Assembly: GCA_013368375.1 (NCBI GenBank)
Contig: JAACJP010000001.1
Location: 1,116,001-1,180,000, forward strand
Direction: 5' to 3'
From: Tricholomella constricta
Taxonomy: Eukaryota; Basidiomycota; Agaricomycetes; Agaricales; Lyophyllaceae
DNA length: 64,000 bases
A program made the position numbers and the translations under genes. The notes under the pieces were generated by a model. It was given only the letters and a program-made list of their open reading frames with translations. It had not been told where the DNA came from and did no database searches. Within the stretch, counting starts at the first letter, position 1. The number at the start of each line of letters is the position of its first letter. Shown in pieces: positions 42,956 through 53,179 of this stretch.

Positions 42956-45131
42956 ATGTCCGAAAATATTTTCACACCGCAAACTGTCCCACATGCCCCC
43001 GCGGCCCTAAAGAAGACAAGCAAGGAGCCCTGTTACCCGGCTGACGAGCGCACGGTCCTCAACAAGTACCGAGAGGAGTACCGGTCAGAGTCGGACAAGG
43101 ACAAAAGGGCGGCCATTTTCAGAGACAAAGTCCTTGTTGATATATTCAACTACTGGAAGGCAAAGGGAACAGAACCCAAGACCGACAAGAAGTCTGCGTC
43201 CGCCACCACGGTCTGTCAGGTTACGGAGTATCCCTGTGCCATCATGCTGACCAGCACACAGAAATTGGCAGATTGGGTGAGGAACAACTGGAGGCCCTAC
43301 CCATCATATAACCAGTCATCGGGTAATGTGAAGGTTACTGTGCGCCAGGTAGTCAATCGGACAATGCGCGGCTTGATTACTGAAGAGTTGAAAGAGATAC
43401 TGGAGGAGGTCAATGAATCTCCCACCGCGGCCTTCCAGCAACACAACAAGGCTTTGGCACGGGTGATGAACAAACTCACTCCGCAACAACTCCAGGAGGC
43501 AGAGGCCACTGCCCGTGAGTGGAGCACCAAGGGCTTTTCCCCTGAGGAGCAGCGCAAGTGAGTGACTCCGCGGGGTCCGCGGACATCTCGGAGTTGATAC
43601 TTTCTTATCTCAGGAATGCGGATAAGCGGGGCTTTCAACGAGTGGAGAATGAGGATGCCAACAGGTGGCGAGAGATGGGCATGCTGTCCCTTACCTTTGT
43701 GGTATGGAAAGGGCAAGATGGGCAACTGAATGTCCGGGCGTGAGTTGTTCATCGACTCCGCGGACTTGTGCTGATGTTCACCGCGGAGCAGTCATGACAG
43801 CATTGCGGCAAATGCAGGAGTGATCAGCAAAGGTTTCATTGATACCTTTCCGCACATGGTGAAGGACTTCAAAAGAAAGCTTATGGACTATGTCCTTTCC
43901 CTCCAGGAGTCTATTGCACCAGACCCCTTGCATCAGATTGATACAGTGATTGAGCCACGTCCAGATCTACAGCTGGATCAACAAAATGACGGTTTTCCAA
44001 TTCTACCGGAGTTGGTAGAAGGTGTGCAACAGAGCAAAGATGACCTTGAGCTTCTGGTCCGCGCATTCCTGAAACATCATTACAGTACATGATAATTTTT
44101 TGACATCATATCACACCTATCCTAATTTCCTTACAGAACTAGCATTGGGACACCTCTACTCGTCCCCTCCATTCACTTCCATAAAAGCAGACAATGGAAT
44201 GTTCATCTCCGCGGAGTACGTGCCTGCGGACATCCGAATTCAAGACCCGCGGAACCTCCGACTAAATGAACTCCAGGATTTGCTTGACTTCTGGCGCTCT
44301 CGCCAGAAGAGGCTTGGACCCTCAGAGACCTTTCGCTGGTCCCGTTACTTGACCAAGAAAAAGGAGAGAATGGAGGCGGTCTATGGGGCGCGAAAGGACC
44401 AGGAAGCTTTGGCTGCCGCGGCAGCAGCAAAGAAAGCAAGGCGGAAGAAGGGCAAAAAAAAAGCACCCGCTCCGGACCCCTTAGAAAGCCTTATTCCGAT
44501 GTCGGACCTGGAAGGCAGTGGCGGCGAACAACCAGATGAAAACCAACATCCGACACCCCTGGGATTCAATCCATTACCGGATAACGGACCCCGCGGACCA
44601 CCCGATGAACTCTCAGAACACAATCAGAATCAATCACAAGATAACGACTCCCACGGACCACCCAACACACCCCGCGGAGCATCCAACATACCCGGACCTG
44701 GAGAACAGACTGATGAATATGGTCTCAACATCAATGAAACTCAGGTCACCATTGACGAAACAACAATGCACCGCTTAAATGCCCGCGGACTTCCGACTCA
44801 GGCACCCATCAATGGGCCTGGCGAAGAGCTGCCACAGTATATGGTGCTGGCAACTGCGATGCAGCTGCTCAACGAGGTAACTCCGCCACCCAACACTCCT
44901 ACTCCCTCTCTGCCTGGTACAACAACTCCACCCCCACCTCCGGTTACACGCAAGCGCAAGCATGTTGAAGGACAGACCAAGCGAAAGAAATCAAGACAGG
45001 ATTTGCTGCTTGCGGAGGCCGCGGACTTTGGTGCCAATACCAGGGGCAGCCGCACACGCAATGGGACCACAACACGAGCCACAACAAAGAAGTCCACGGG
45101 GGTTGGCATTGGAAGATCAAAGCGCCGCTAG
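42956..45131 (+). CDS. KDZ element gene 3: unknown Lys/Pro-rich protein
   Basis: Divergent from the transposase; the start codons are 233 bp apart. The ATG at 42956 (MSENIFTPQTVPHAPAALKK) has a good context (ACCATGTCC); an ATG at 42926 is in frame. Exon 1 (TVLNKYREEYRSESDKDKRA, VRQVVNRTMRGLITEELKEI) ends at 43558 with donor GTGAGT. Exon 2 begins after CTCAG at about 43615 (NADKRGFQRVENEDANRW). A third exon near 43830-44090 encodes ISKGFIDTFPHMVKDFKRKL. The last exon, from about 44136, encodes LALGHLYSSPPFTSIKADNG, a basic stretch KKARRKKGKKK, a Pro-rich region and a basic C-terminus; it stops at 45131. One splice junction (43740-43830) could not be resolved. No known domain is recognised; the basic stretches could bind nucleic acid or act as nuclear signals. 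Confidence 0.62.
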
Positions 45132-45380
45132 TCTTTTGCTTGTACTTGACTTCACATTTTACTTAGAGAAAATTCTGATTTTGGAGAGCACTATTATTTT
45201 GTATATACTACTTTGAAAGTATAATACAATTTACTTCTTGATCTTGCTACTATATTGAAGAAGTATTACAAGATATATATGCATGAGACTACAAAAAAAT
45301 ATGTATATAAATGTCCGCGGGTTTGCAAAAAAACGATTGTCTGCGGGGTCGCCAAAAAATCATGTCCGCGGGGTGCACAT
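45132..45380. other. AT-rich intergenic spacer within the KDZ element
   Basis: About 250 bases between the converging genes 3 and 4, AT-rich at 45160-45300. Two TGTCCGCGGG sites lie at about 45311 and 45363. It should contain the 3' ends of both genes. Confidence 0.4.
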
Positions 45381-47424
45381 TCACTTTTTTGAGGGCCTGT
45401 CGCTATCACCCTCATCCGACGCCTTGCGCTTGACACCTCGGGGGCTGGTAGGGGGGCTCGGAGTTGGGGGTGGGGGGGTGGTCAGCCTTGGGGAGGGGGT
45501 TTTTGGTGCCGGCGGAGGACTTGGCGGATCTGCGGACTTGGCGGGGGTGGATGGTGTGGATGTTGGAGTTGACAGGCGGCTTGGCCTGCCCAATGCCCGA
45601 CTGCGCGGAGGGGCCGATGAAGCCACGGACTTGGCAGGTGATGTTGGGAGGGGGGGCGGAGTTGCTCGAGGGGGAGGAGGTGGGGATGCCTCCCAGTCCA
45701 TGTCCGTTTCCCCGAGAGCATCGGGGTCCGCGGGTGTTGCTGCGGCCATCGCTGCGGCCCATTCTGGGGGCACATCTGCCAACTGCATCGCCGCAGGTGT
45801 CGCCGCGGGTGTCGCCGCAGGTGTCTCCAGCGGTGTCTCCGCGGGTGTCGCCACGGGCCTTCCCTGCTGCCCAGAACCCCTTCTCTCAACCCTCACCAAC
45901 CGCCTGCGGATCCGCCACAGCTCCTCCCCATGGTATTGGATGACCGCCGCGGTGTTCATCCCCTGCTCCTTCAACTCTTTGTCCGTGTTGTTGAGCTCCT
46001 CCATCTCCAGACGGAGAAGCTCCATGTCAAATCCCCTTCGCCTGTCCCGTCTGAGGAGCTCCTTCACTGTGGCCTTCATTTGGGCCAGGGTGGACTGCAG
46101 GCTTGCATTCTGAGCAAGCAGTGAAGCAAGCTCCGTGGACTCAGAGGGCGCGGACATGGCGGGGGCGGACATTGCGGGGGCAGACATTGCAGCGGCGCGC
46201 TCGGCACGGGTCACTGTAAAGGTGTTATCAATAGTTTGAACCAAAAAAGAAAAGAGACTTACTGGATGGGCCCGCGGTGTTGTCCTCCTCGCTTGGGACA
46301 TACTCTGGGGTCAAGTTCCTTGCCCGCTTGCTGGGCTTCGACCGTCCCGCGGAGTCGGACACCCCGAGCGCCGCTGCATGGATGCAGCTTTGCTTTGCAT
46401 ACTTGCAAGGCAAGCATGCAGTCGCCTTCGTTCCCCCCGGTTTCAAGCAGCCCAGCCCCTTCCGCAGGCATCGCGCACATGGGGGGTCGTAGAGCGACGC
46501 ATCCATGTCTTCATCATCCTCCTGGGCCAAGTCCTGAAACGAGCGGCCCATATCCGCAGCGGAGGGGAGGGGGTCCGCGGCACGGATACGGGGCCCTTGC
46601 ATAAATGGTCAGTATGAGCAATGAAAGAAAAAAGTGAACTTACCGGGCTGTACACCCGCGGGCTCCGCTACTTCCCTGTCCTTCCCCTTTTCCTTCCTCC
46701 GCCTCTCCTTCTCTGCCCTCTCCAAGTCCGCGGCCTTCTCCTTGGAGGCGCCCTTGCCGGCGGCCTTCTCCGCCCTCATCCTCTCCTTCTCCCTCTCTGC
46801 CCTTGCCCTCTCCTCCTCTTCCAGCGCCTTCCGCTCCCTCTCTGCCTCCTTCCTCTCCTTCTCTGCCCTTTTCTTTGCCTGCCTTTGGGCCTTCTCCTTC
46901 GCAGCCTTCTCCCTCAACTCCTTCTCCAACTCCTCCCTCTTTCTCCTCGCCAGCTCTGCCCTCGCCTCCGCCTCCGCGGCCCTCGCCTCCTCCGCGGCCC
47001 TTGCAGCATTGGCCGCGGATGCATGCCCGCTCATGCACCCGCACAATTTTTCGGAGGCCCTTAAGCCGCTCATCGAAGTCCTTGGGGCCGTGCTGAATGC
47101 CCTGCAGTTCCCTGACAGTGGCGGCAAGGAGGGACGCGAGCCGGGCCTTGACCACCTTTGGGTCAGTGCTGGCCTTTGCCTCGGGCCAGACTTTTTTCTA
47201 CATCAATAAAGTGCAGTCAGTAATATGAAGGGAAGTCAAATAAAAATGAACCATACTGCTTTCTTGTAAACCGCGGCCAGGGCGGCACGATCCCCGCTTG
47301 CAACTGCGACGGCAATCTCTTGGTCAATAGAATTGAGGGCGATGATAGACATGGAGTTAGTGCACGGAGTTGGAGTGCGGGTTGGGGCGCGGGGTTGCGG
47401 ATGTGAGAGAGGAAGAGAGGGCAA
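45381..47424 (-). CDS. KDZ element gene 4: coiled-coil protein with Zn2Cys6-like cysteine cluster
   Basis: Four exons fit splice signals. Exon 1 from the ATG at 47424 or 47350 (MSIIALNSIDQEIAVAVASG) ends at donor GTATGG. Exon 2 (about 47201-46641) encodes LASLLAATVRELQGIQHGPK and KIVRVHERAC, then a long charged coiled coil (REELEKELREKAAKEKAQRQ). Exon 3 (about 46592-46262) carries CARCLRKGLGC and CLPCKYAKQSC, giving C-x2-C-x6-C-x10-C-x2-C-x6-C, then PEYVPSEED. Exon 4 encodes SLLAQNASLQSTLAQMKATV, further coiled coil and a Pro-rich tail ending KRKASDEGDSDRPSKK. The basic residues of the cluster lie between cysteines five and six, as in the Ty3 antisense genes. Between HERA and ASAANAARAAEEAR the frame changes by one nucleotide near 47040, so this copy may be mutated. 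It is inferred to be a DNA-binding accessory protein. Confidence 0.62.
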
Positions 47425-47608
47425 AATTTTGAAAATTTAAACAAATGTCACGTGACAACCCTGTCTAAATATAATCTTTTTCTCTTATCAATCATTCCTC
47501 ATTGTTCTACCAGGTTCTTATCACACATTGAAGGTCAAGGCCGTTCCAGACCATAAAGGTCGAGGCTCTTCCGGACCTTGTCCAGGCACTACTGAACACC
47601 TCACACGA

Positions 47609-48179
47609 ATGAACACTGATAACCCATCAACCTCTGCGCAACCCAACCCCGCGGACATACAGTCCGCTCCGCTCCGCGGACATGTTGTAATCAAGTCTGG
47701 TGGTAATGAGTACCTTGTGCCCCAATTTTTGGCCGCTTCTACGGAGCAGAAGCTGCTCATTGAGGCACTAAAGGCAAAAGAGTTGAAGAAGGCCGAGGCA
47801 GATCCGGGGGTAAGCGGAGCCATTGCTGATTATCGTATTTCATGGCTAACCTATCTGATAAGCCACATATGCACAGGGAGGGGGGTTTCCTGACACTAGC
47901 CTCCGGTTCCGTTGTAATCCCCGCGGACCCTGTAAATCGTTTACTTGCACATTTTTAACAAAACTAACAGTCATTTATTAGCCAATGACCCAGCGAGAGC
48001 TCCTTGGTCTCCACGCTGAGATCAAAGCATTTCAACAACTCCACAACGTATCATATGCCTCCGCGGCTCGTCAGCTTTACCTGGTGGAGGTTGCCAAACT
48101 TCACAGTGAGCAAAGTGCTCTGAGTGCATTCTGCACCATGCGTGATGAAATTGACGGGCCTCAAGGGGACGATTTATAA
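47609..48179 (+). CDS. KDZ element gene 5: small unknown protein
   Basis: The gene has two exons. Exon 1 starts at the ATG at 47609 (MNTDNPSTSAQPNPADIQSA), encodes HVVIKSGGNEYLVPQFLAAS and LIEALKAKELKKAEADPG, and ends at donor GTAAGC near 47812. Exon 2 starts after TTATTAG at about 47982 and encodes MTQRELLGLHAEIKAFQQLH and RQLYLVEVAKLHSEQSA; it stops at 48179. The protein is about 135 residues and mostly helical. I recognise no domain. Its presence between the subterminal repeats and gene 4 suggests it belongs to the transposon. Genes 4 and 5 are divergent, with about 185 bp between starts. Confidence 0.55.
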
Positions 48180-48199
48180 GAAGGGGGATTGGACTCATC

Positions 48200-49090
48200 A
48201 TAGTTATGTGCACTTCTGTCAATAGCTTTTATATAAATATTCTTACAAACCCTTCTTGATGACGGAGCTCCGCGGGCATCATAACGTCCCGCCGACATGC
48301 ATTGTTCCGGAGACGAACACCTTCTATTGGCCGCTGCAGTGTGCCCTGACACTGACCTGCGGAGGTCCCCGGACATAGCCAATTCCCTGCAAGCCTGCCC
48401 ATAGGCCTGCTGGTACCATGTCAGATGACTACATGTAGGGCCCCGCCGGCACATGGCTACATATAGGCATCCCGCTGGTGCTCCAGCAGGCCCACTGATG
48501 CCGTGCCAGACGGCTACGTGTAGTGGTCCCGCTACATCGCTGAGTATGCCCAATGATGATCCGGGGCGGTCCGCGGACATGGGTAATGTGCCGCCAGCCC
48601 ACCCCCCACAGCAGCATATTGGCCCGCTGTAGTGCTGGGTGGGCCCCCAGACAATGATCCGCGGAGGTCCGCAGACGTGGGTAGTGCCCCGCTAGCCCCC
48701 ACCCCACTGCCCCGCAGCCCGCTGTAGTGCTGGGTGGGGCCCCGGACAACGATCCGCGGAGGTCCGCAGACATAGGTAGTGTAGCCCCCACGGCAGCATA
48801 TCGGCCCGCTGTAGTGCTGGGTGGGCCCCCAGACAATGATCCGCGGAGGTCCGCAGACGTGGGTAGTGCCCCGCTAGCCCCCACCCCGCTGCCCCGCTGC
48901 CTGCTGTAGTGCTGGGTGGGGCCCCAGACAACGATCCGCGGAGGTCCGCAGACATGGGTAGTGTAGCCCCCACCCAGCCATCCAGCACCATATGGGCCCG
49001 TTGCAGCACCAGCGGGCCCGCTGGTACTGTGCCAGACGACTACATGTAGAGACCCCGCTGACACCGTGCCACACGGCTACATGTAGGGGT
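48200..49090. repeat. right subterminal tandem repeats of the KDZ element
   Basis: Inverted counterparts of the left array. Units of about 110-125 bp contain GGCCCGCTGTAGTGCTGGG, AGACAATGATCCGCGGAGG and CACGTCTGCGG-type sequence (about 48600-48980), followed by CTACATGTAG/CCCGCTGG units. Frames read through this stretch are artefacts of the repeat. Confidence 0.8.
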
Positions 49091-49162
49091 CCCGCTGGTG
49101 CCGTCAACCACGGCTACATGTATGGCCCCGTTGGACAGTGGGACACGCTACATTGTAGTGCC
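49091..49162 (-). repeat. KDZ element right terminal inverted repeat
   Basis: The reverse complement starts GGCACTACAATGTAGCG and matches 35668-35739 with three mismatches in 72 bp. Confidence 0.75.
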
Positions 49163-49195
49163 TGTATGTGATGCCACCAGTCATGGCCGCGAAGA

Positions 49196-49790
49196 TCAAG
49201 CAGGAGGGCGCTGCCGAAGAGAGCTCAACTGAAGCTCGGCGCAAATGGCAGGGTTCTCACGGACATAGATACGCCAGGCGGCAGATGACCAACACCCCAG
49301 AGCCTGGATAATGGCCTCCGACAAGCCGAGACCAGCGTAGAAAGTTGCGCCACCCGCCCAGGGCGAGTGGCCTCCAAAGTCCCGACCGAGGACGCGAAAG
49401 AACCGACATCGAACCAAGAACACGTTGGACGGGAGCCGTCCTCGCAGAGGAACAAGGCGGGGCGCCCACCGTGAATCCGATCACGCGCCACCACATACTC
49501 GCGAAGAAGCGCAACAGGATCGAGAACCTCCCATCACGGAACTCCAAGGATGTGCGCTTGATGACTTTGCGCCAGTCAAACAAAGCGGCCCCATTCTTCT
49601 GGACCAATTCGCCAGAACGATGGCACGCATAGAAGCAGCAAGACAAGATGACCACGAAGAGAAGGTCGTCGTAGGACGCCGAGGCCCGCGCGATGACGAG
49701 AAAGCACGCCAAATGCGCTACACGTAGAGGGAGCTTGCATCTGACCGGGTTGGCGCGGACTTTCTTCGACCCTCGGATAGTAGTCTGAAC
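49196..49790 (-). pseudogene. tyrosine recombinase fragment (Crypton/DIRS-like), broken
   Basis: On the - strand, TIRGSKKVRANPVRCKLPLR and DLLFVVILSCCFYACHRSGE match the core of fungal transposon tyrosine recombinases, including the catalytic arginine in HRSGEL. The C-terminal part lies in other frames: GGHSPWAGGATFYAGLGLSE and ALGCWSSAAWRIYVRENPAI, where HxxR has become HSPW and the arginine is lost. At least one frameshift separates the parts, near 49470-49530. The 5' end is lost where Plavaka-type sequence begins at about 49790. Confidence 0.65.
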
Positions 49791-50829
49791 GAGAGGATGA
49801 CTTCGATTGGGCTTCATTTTCTCACCCACTATGTCTGCGCGATCAAGGTTTTTGGCACTACCGACAACTATAATACAGAGGCCACAGAACAGCTCTATAT
49901 CGACTTTGCGAAGGACGCGTATCAGGCCACCAATCACAAAGATGAGTTCCTGCAGATGACAAAATGGCTAGAGCGACGCGAGAAGATCCTACATCATGCA
50001 AACTACGTGACCTGGCGAACCTGACAGCAGCCTGAGAGTGATGGCCCTGTCCCAGTCTCTGCATGCTGTGAGACTCAGTGGCGACCATCTGACCTGTCTT
50101 GTGCCCTTTACCACAAAATGACTCGACATCCAACATGCAAATCTGTATCACTGCTTGATATCATGTCTATCTATGGAACATCTTTCTTTTCCGCGGCCCT
50201 CGCATGCTTCATCGTCCAGTTCAATCATCCAATGTGCACTCGCCACCAGATCGAAGAGGACGCCGCTGATGTACATTTCCCATTCTCGACCCTTCCTGTT
50301 TTTCACAAGATCAAATTTTGGAACGAAGAACTCCATGGCAACACAACACTTGATTCGCTCCATGTCTATCCTCAAAGGATCGACAAACACGGAACCCCGA
50401 TTGCTCCCGCGTGTTTTGATACAGCTTTGGTTCGTGTAAGGAGCCCGACAGATGCCTCCGAACATGTCTCTCAGATCAATGGTATGTTGGTAACTCACTT
50501 CTTATTCTTCCCAAACCATTTACCGATATTTTCGCACCCAGGCTGTCGTTTGCCCTCCTCGTCATCTTGCATATGTCGAATGGTTCTCGAACTTTACTCC
50601 ATTTCCGGATCCAAATTTCAAAATGTACAAAGTTAAGCGCTCTTTTACAGATGAGGAGCGTATTGCCTCAGTGATCCCGGTGTCCATCATTCAGCATAGT
50701 GTACACCTCCTACCTAAATGGGGTCCCGTCATCCCGCCGAGCTGGACAAGCCAAAATGTTCTCGATGTCTGTCCTTCTTTTTTTGTAAATTCCTTCAAAG
50801 ACCCTCATACGCACTTTAATGTATATTGA
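49790..50829 (+). pseudogene. C-terminal fragment of a Plavaka-like (CACTA-related) transposase
   Basis: The sequence VFGTTDNYNTEATEQLYIDF and ATNHKDEFLQMTKWLERREK (49797-50021) is typical of the C-terminal third of Plavaka transposases of Agaricomycetes. It continues in another frame as FIVQFNHPMCTRHQIEEDAA and LPVFHKIKFWNEELHGNTTL. After an intron (donor GTATGTTGG at about 50481, acceptor CACCCAG) it reads AYVEWFSNFTPFPDPNFKMY and PVSIIQHSVHLLPKWGPVIP, ending at 50829. The N-terminal two thirds, with the catalytic core, are absent. It is a relic truncated by the tyrosine-recombinase fragment. Confidence 0.68.
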
Positions 50830-50985
50830 TATTATATTAACCACAAGTTTCTGTACTTTATCCAGTAAGCTTATAATCAGTTGAAATTGAGTAGCCTTAT
50901 GTCGCATTCAGACAATTAAAGACTTTTGTGATAATTCTTATCAATTTACACATTTTTATCGGGGGAGGTTTTTCCTGATGCCAGA

Positions 50986-51103
50986 CCCCCCACGGAGCTC
51001 AAGCCGAAAGGCCCACGAGTTCGTAACTCACCTACGCAGTAAAGTCTATGTTTGTACTTGTAGACAAATTTAAGGAAGTGTCATGAGCCTAGTAGGCACG
51101 AAA
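50986..51103 (+). repeat. 118-bp direct repeat, left copy
   Basis: It recurs at 53595-53712 with three substitutions. The pair bounds the truncated LINE and the MITE. The left copy runs into the LINE ORF (ATGAGCCTAGTAGGCACG). Confidence 0.85.
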
Positions 51104-52786
51104 CGAAAGTCCTCTGAAAGGAGGCACGGGATGAGAGAGGACATGTTTCAACACCTCTATATGCTCACCCTTTCCCTGCCCAATTACCACCTCCCTCGTG
51201 ACCTCATCCCACCTAGAACCTTTTCTAACTTCACCCGCTATGACATGTCCCTCCTCTCTCACTTTGGTGCTTGGGCCCTCGATCCCGATACCCATGTCCC
51301 TTCCTCCTTCCTTCCCAATGTCCTCCCACCTTCCGCCCCCCGCACGCTCCACCGTGACTGGCCTCTCTTCCTCACTTGGTTCCATGCCCTTCCCTTGCTC
51401 CTCCTCCTCCTCGCCCGCTCAGACCCCCTCCTCCTCACATCTCGGCCTCAGCGACAATCCCTTGCCGAAAACGTCATCCATACCCTCTTTCGCCTCCAGT
51501 CTCCTTCACCCAATACCGTGCCTCCGTCTTCCCCTTCCCTCGCCTCCGATGCCTCCCTCGTACCCTGCTCCCCCAGCCTCCAACCTTCCGTGATTTTTGC
51601 TGTTACCCTTGGTGGACGCACGCTTACGGCTACCCTTGCCAATTTCCGTTCTTCCGCCTCCATCCTTCGCGGTGAGGCCTATGGGATCGCCGCTGCCCTC
51701 GTCTTATCCATGGCGGACATACAATGCCCGCAAACCCTCTATTCTGACCACCTCACCTCTGTCAACCTCATCAACTCCTCCACCCACCCGCCTGTCTGCA
51801 GCCCCGCCCAGTCTATTTACCGCAGGATTCGGGATCTGCTCTCTAGGCGCCCTCCTACCGCGGCGCTTTCCTTACAGCATGTCCGCGCCCACACGTCCTC
51901 TACGTCTCCTGCCGCGCTCCTCAATCGCGTCGCGGACCATGCCGCTTCCTCCTCTCAGCGTCTCCTTCAACCACCCCCTCCCGCCCCAATCCCGACCTTC
52001 TTTATGGACGACTACATGCCCTTCTCGTCCGCCGATGGCTGGGTTGAAGCGAACCTCACTGACTACGTTCAGTCCAAAGTCTTCTCCCTTCGCTCCCGCC
52101 GTCTCCCCTCAACCTCTCTCTTCTCTCTCGTGCCCTACGACTACCGCCCTCCTCCTGATTACCCGTACCTACAAGCCCCCTCCTTCTTTTCGGCAGTTGT
52201 ACAGCTTTACCTCCGCGCGAACCAGCTTGATACTGCGGCAAGGCTTTCCTCTCGCCTCCACGTGGGCGAACAACCATACTGTCGATTTGGATGTCTAACC
52301 TACGAAGATGCTCGCCACATCTTTGTCCATTGCCCTAGATTTGACGCCCTCCGAAGGGAAATGGACGAAACCACTGCCCAGGCGACCGTTACCTTTCTAG
52401 ATGTCTTCCGAGTTCCCCCACATTTCCAAGGCCACATCATTCAACACGCTCAGCATCTCTCCCATGATTCCGCCAGCTGGCCTTTCGGACACACCATGTA
52501 CTTCTACGGTGTTTTTCTGCCTCTCGATGACATCACACGCAGCCTTACCAACACATCCTTCCCCAATCGACAACTTAATACTCTCCGCCTCCGTATCTCA
52601 GCCACCTGGCATACCGCTTGTATTCGGCTTGCCGGCCGCATCTGGGGTATTGCCAAGTGTTCCCATCGTGAGAGCACCCTACCCGCTGTCCCTACCACAC
52701 ACCGCTCAGTCGCTACCCTTCCCTCTCACCTCTCAAGCTCTATCGTGCTTTCCAAACAAAATAAATTATCCCTCCGTTTCACCTAA
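51083..52786 (+). CDS. 5'-truncated LINE ORF2: RNase H and zinc-knuckle C-terminus
   Basis: A 567-codon frame whose middle is a type 1 RNase H domain: SVIFAVTLGGRTLTATLANF, LRGEAYGIAAALVLSM, LYSDHLTSVNLI and LNRVADHAAS. The usual first acidic residue is not obvious (FAVT). A CCHC-like knuckle, CRFGCLTYEDARHIFVHC, lies near residue 400. No endonuclease or RT is present, so this is the 3' part of a LINE of a different family from the one at 9.4-16.2 kb. The first codons (MSLVGTK) come from the 118-bp direct repeat, so the frame start is chimeric. A TTAC tandem tail follows about 40 bp after the stop. Confidence 0.65.
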   Translation: MSLVGTKRKSSERRHGMREDMFQHLYMLTLSLPNYHLPRDLIPPRTFSNFTRYDMSLLSHFGAWALDPDTHVPSSFLPNVLPPSAPRTLHRDWPLFLTWFHALPLLLLLLARSDPLLLTSRPQRQSLAENVIHTLFRLQSPSPNTVPPSSPSLASDASLVPCSPSLQPSVIFAVTLGGRTLTATLANFRSSASILRGEAYGIAAALVLSMADIQCPQTLYSDHLTSVNLINSSTHPPVCSPAQSIYRRIRDLLSRRPPTAALSLQHVRAHTSSTSPAALLNRVADHAASSSQRLLQPPPPAPIPTFFMDDYMPFSSADGWVEANLTDYVQSKVFSLRSRRLPSTSLFSLVPYDYRPPPDYPYLQAPSFFSAVVQLYLRANQLDTAARLSSRLHVGEQPYCRFGCLTYEDARHIFVHCPRFDALRREMDETTAQATVTFLDVFRVPPHFQGHIIQHAQHLSHDSASWPFGHTMYFYGVFLPLDDITRSLTNTSFPNRQLNTLRLRISATWHTACIRLAGRIWGIAKCSHRESTLPAVPTTHRSVATLPSHLSSSIVLSKQNKLSLRFT

Positions 52787-52825
52787 ATATGTTCTACGCT
52801 ATTACCTACGCTAATTATCTCCTGC

Positions 52826-52897
52826 CTCTCTTGCTTACTTACTTACTCACTTACTTACTTACTTACTTTCTTTCTTACTTACTTACTTACTTATTTT
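52826..52897 (+). repeat. TTAC microsatellite tail of the truncated LINE
   Basis: Imperfect tandem TTAC units (with some TTTC) over about 70 bp follow the LINE ORF. This is the type of simple-repeat 3' tail found on several fungal LINEs instead of poly-A. Confidence 0.75.
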
Positions 52898-53179
52898 CCC
52901 TCCCTGCTGGTTGACGAGGTATTCGTCACGTCTACCTGAGTTACTTATGTAACGTAGTCAGCCAAATTTATTCCAATTCCAATTCGTGACACGCGAGCAC
53001 ATGACCTGGCTCTTGATTCCCTACCTTCACCACCGCGTACTTCCTTACGCAAACAGATCCTCCAGCTGTACGCAATAACTCGGCACTCGACACTCGCGTA
53101 AACTACTCGCGCACCCTCCCACCCTCTCCAATATTACTTATTCATTTCCTACACACTAATCCATGATTTCCTCTACAAT
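52898..53179. other. non-coding spacer between LINE tail and MITE
   Basis: About 280 bases without ORFs or recognisable repeats. Confidence 0.35.

Larger units (their letters stand above)
36035..48938. repeat. dispersed palindrome TCCGCGGA / CCGCGG throughout the KDZ element
   Basis: I counted about 75 CCGCGG sites by eye between 36.0 and 49.0 kb. They include perfect extended palindromes such as ATGTCCGCGGACAT (38795-38808). They lie in exons, introns, spacers and subterminal repeats. Only a handful are seen in the remaining 50 kb of the window. TCCGCGGA is an everted CGG pair, the site type of the yeast Zn2Cys6 proteins Pdr1/Pdr3. Confidence 0.8.
35668..49162. mobile_element. 13.5-kb KDZ-type DNA transposon with five genes
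   Basis: Inverted terminal repeats of 72 bp (35668-35739 and 49091-49162, three mismatches) bound a region with tandem subterminal repeats at each end. It has five genes: an acidic protein (-), KDZ transposase (-), unknown (+), coiled-coil/Zn2Cys6-like (-), unknown (+). I find no matching 8-bp target duplication at the ends. CCGCGG occurs about 75 times by eye, against about three expected by chance. The transposase has a nonsense codon and the coiled-coil gene a likely frame break, so this copy is probably non-autonomous or dead. Confidence 0.8.

Noticed and set aside
46640..47155. Gly/Glu-rich frame in KDZ gene 4
   Set aside because: Only its first third (LASLLAATVRELQGIQHG) looks conserved; the Gly/Glu run is the out-of-frame reading of the Lys/Glu/Ala coiled coil.
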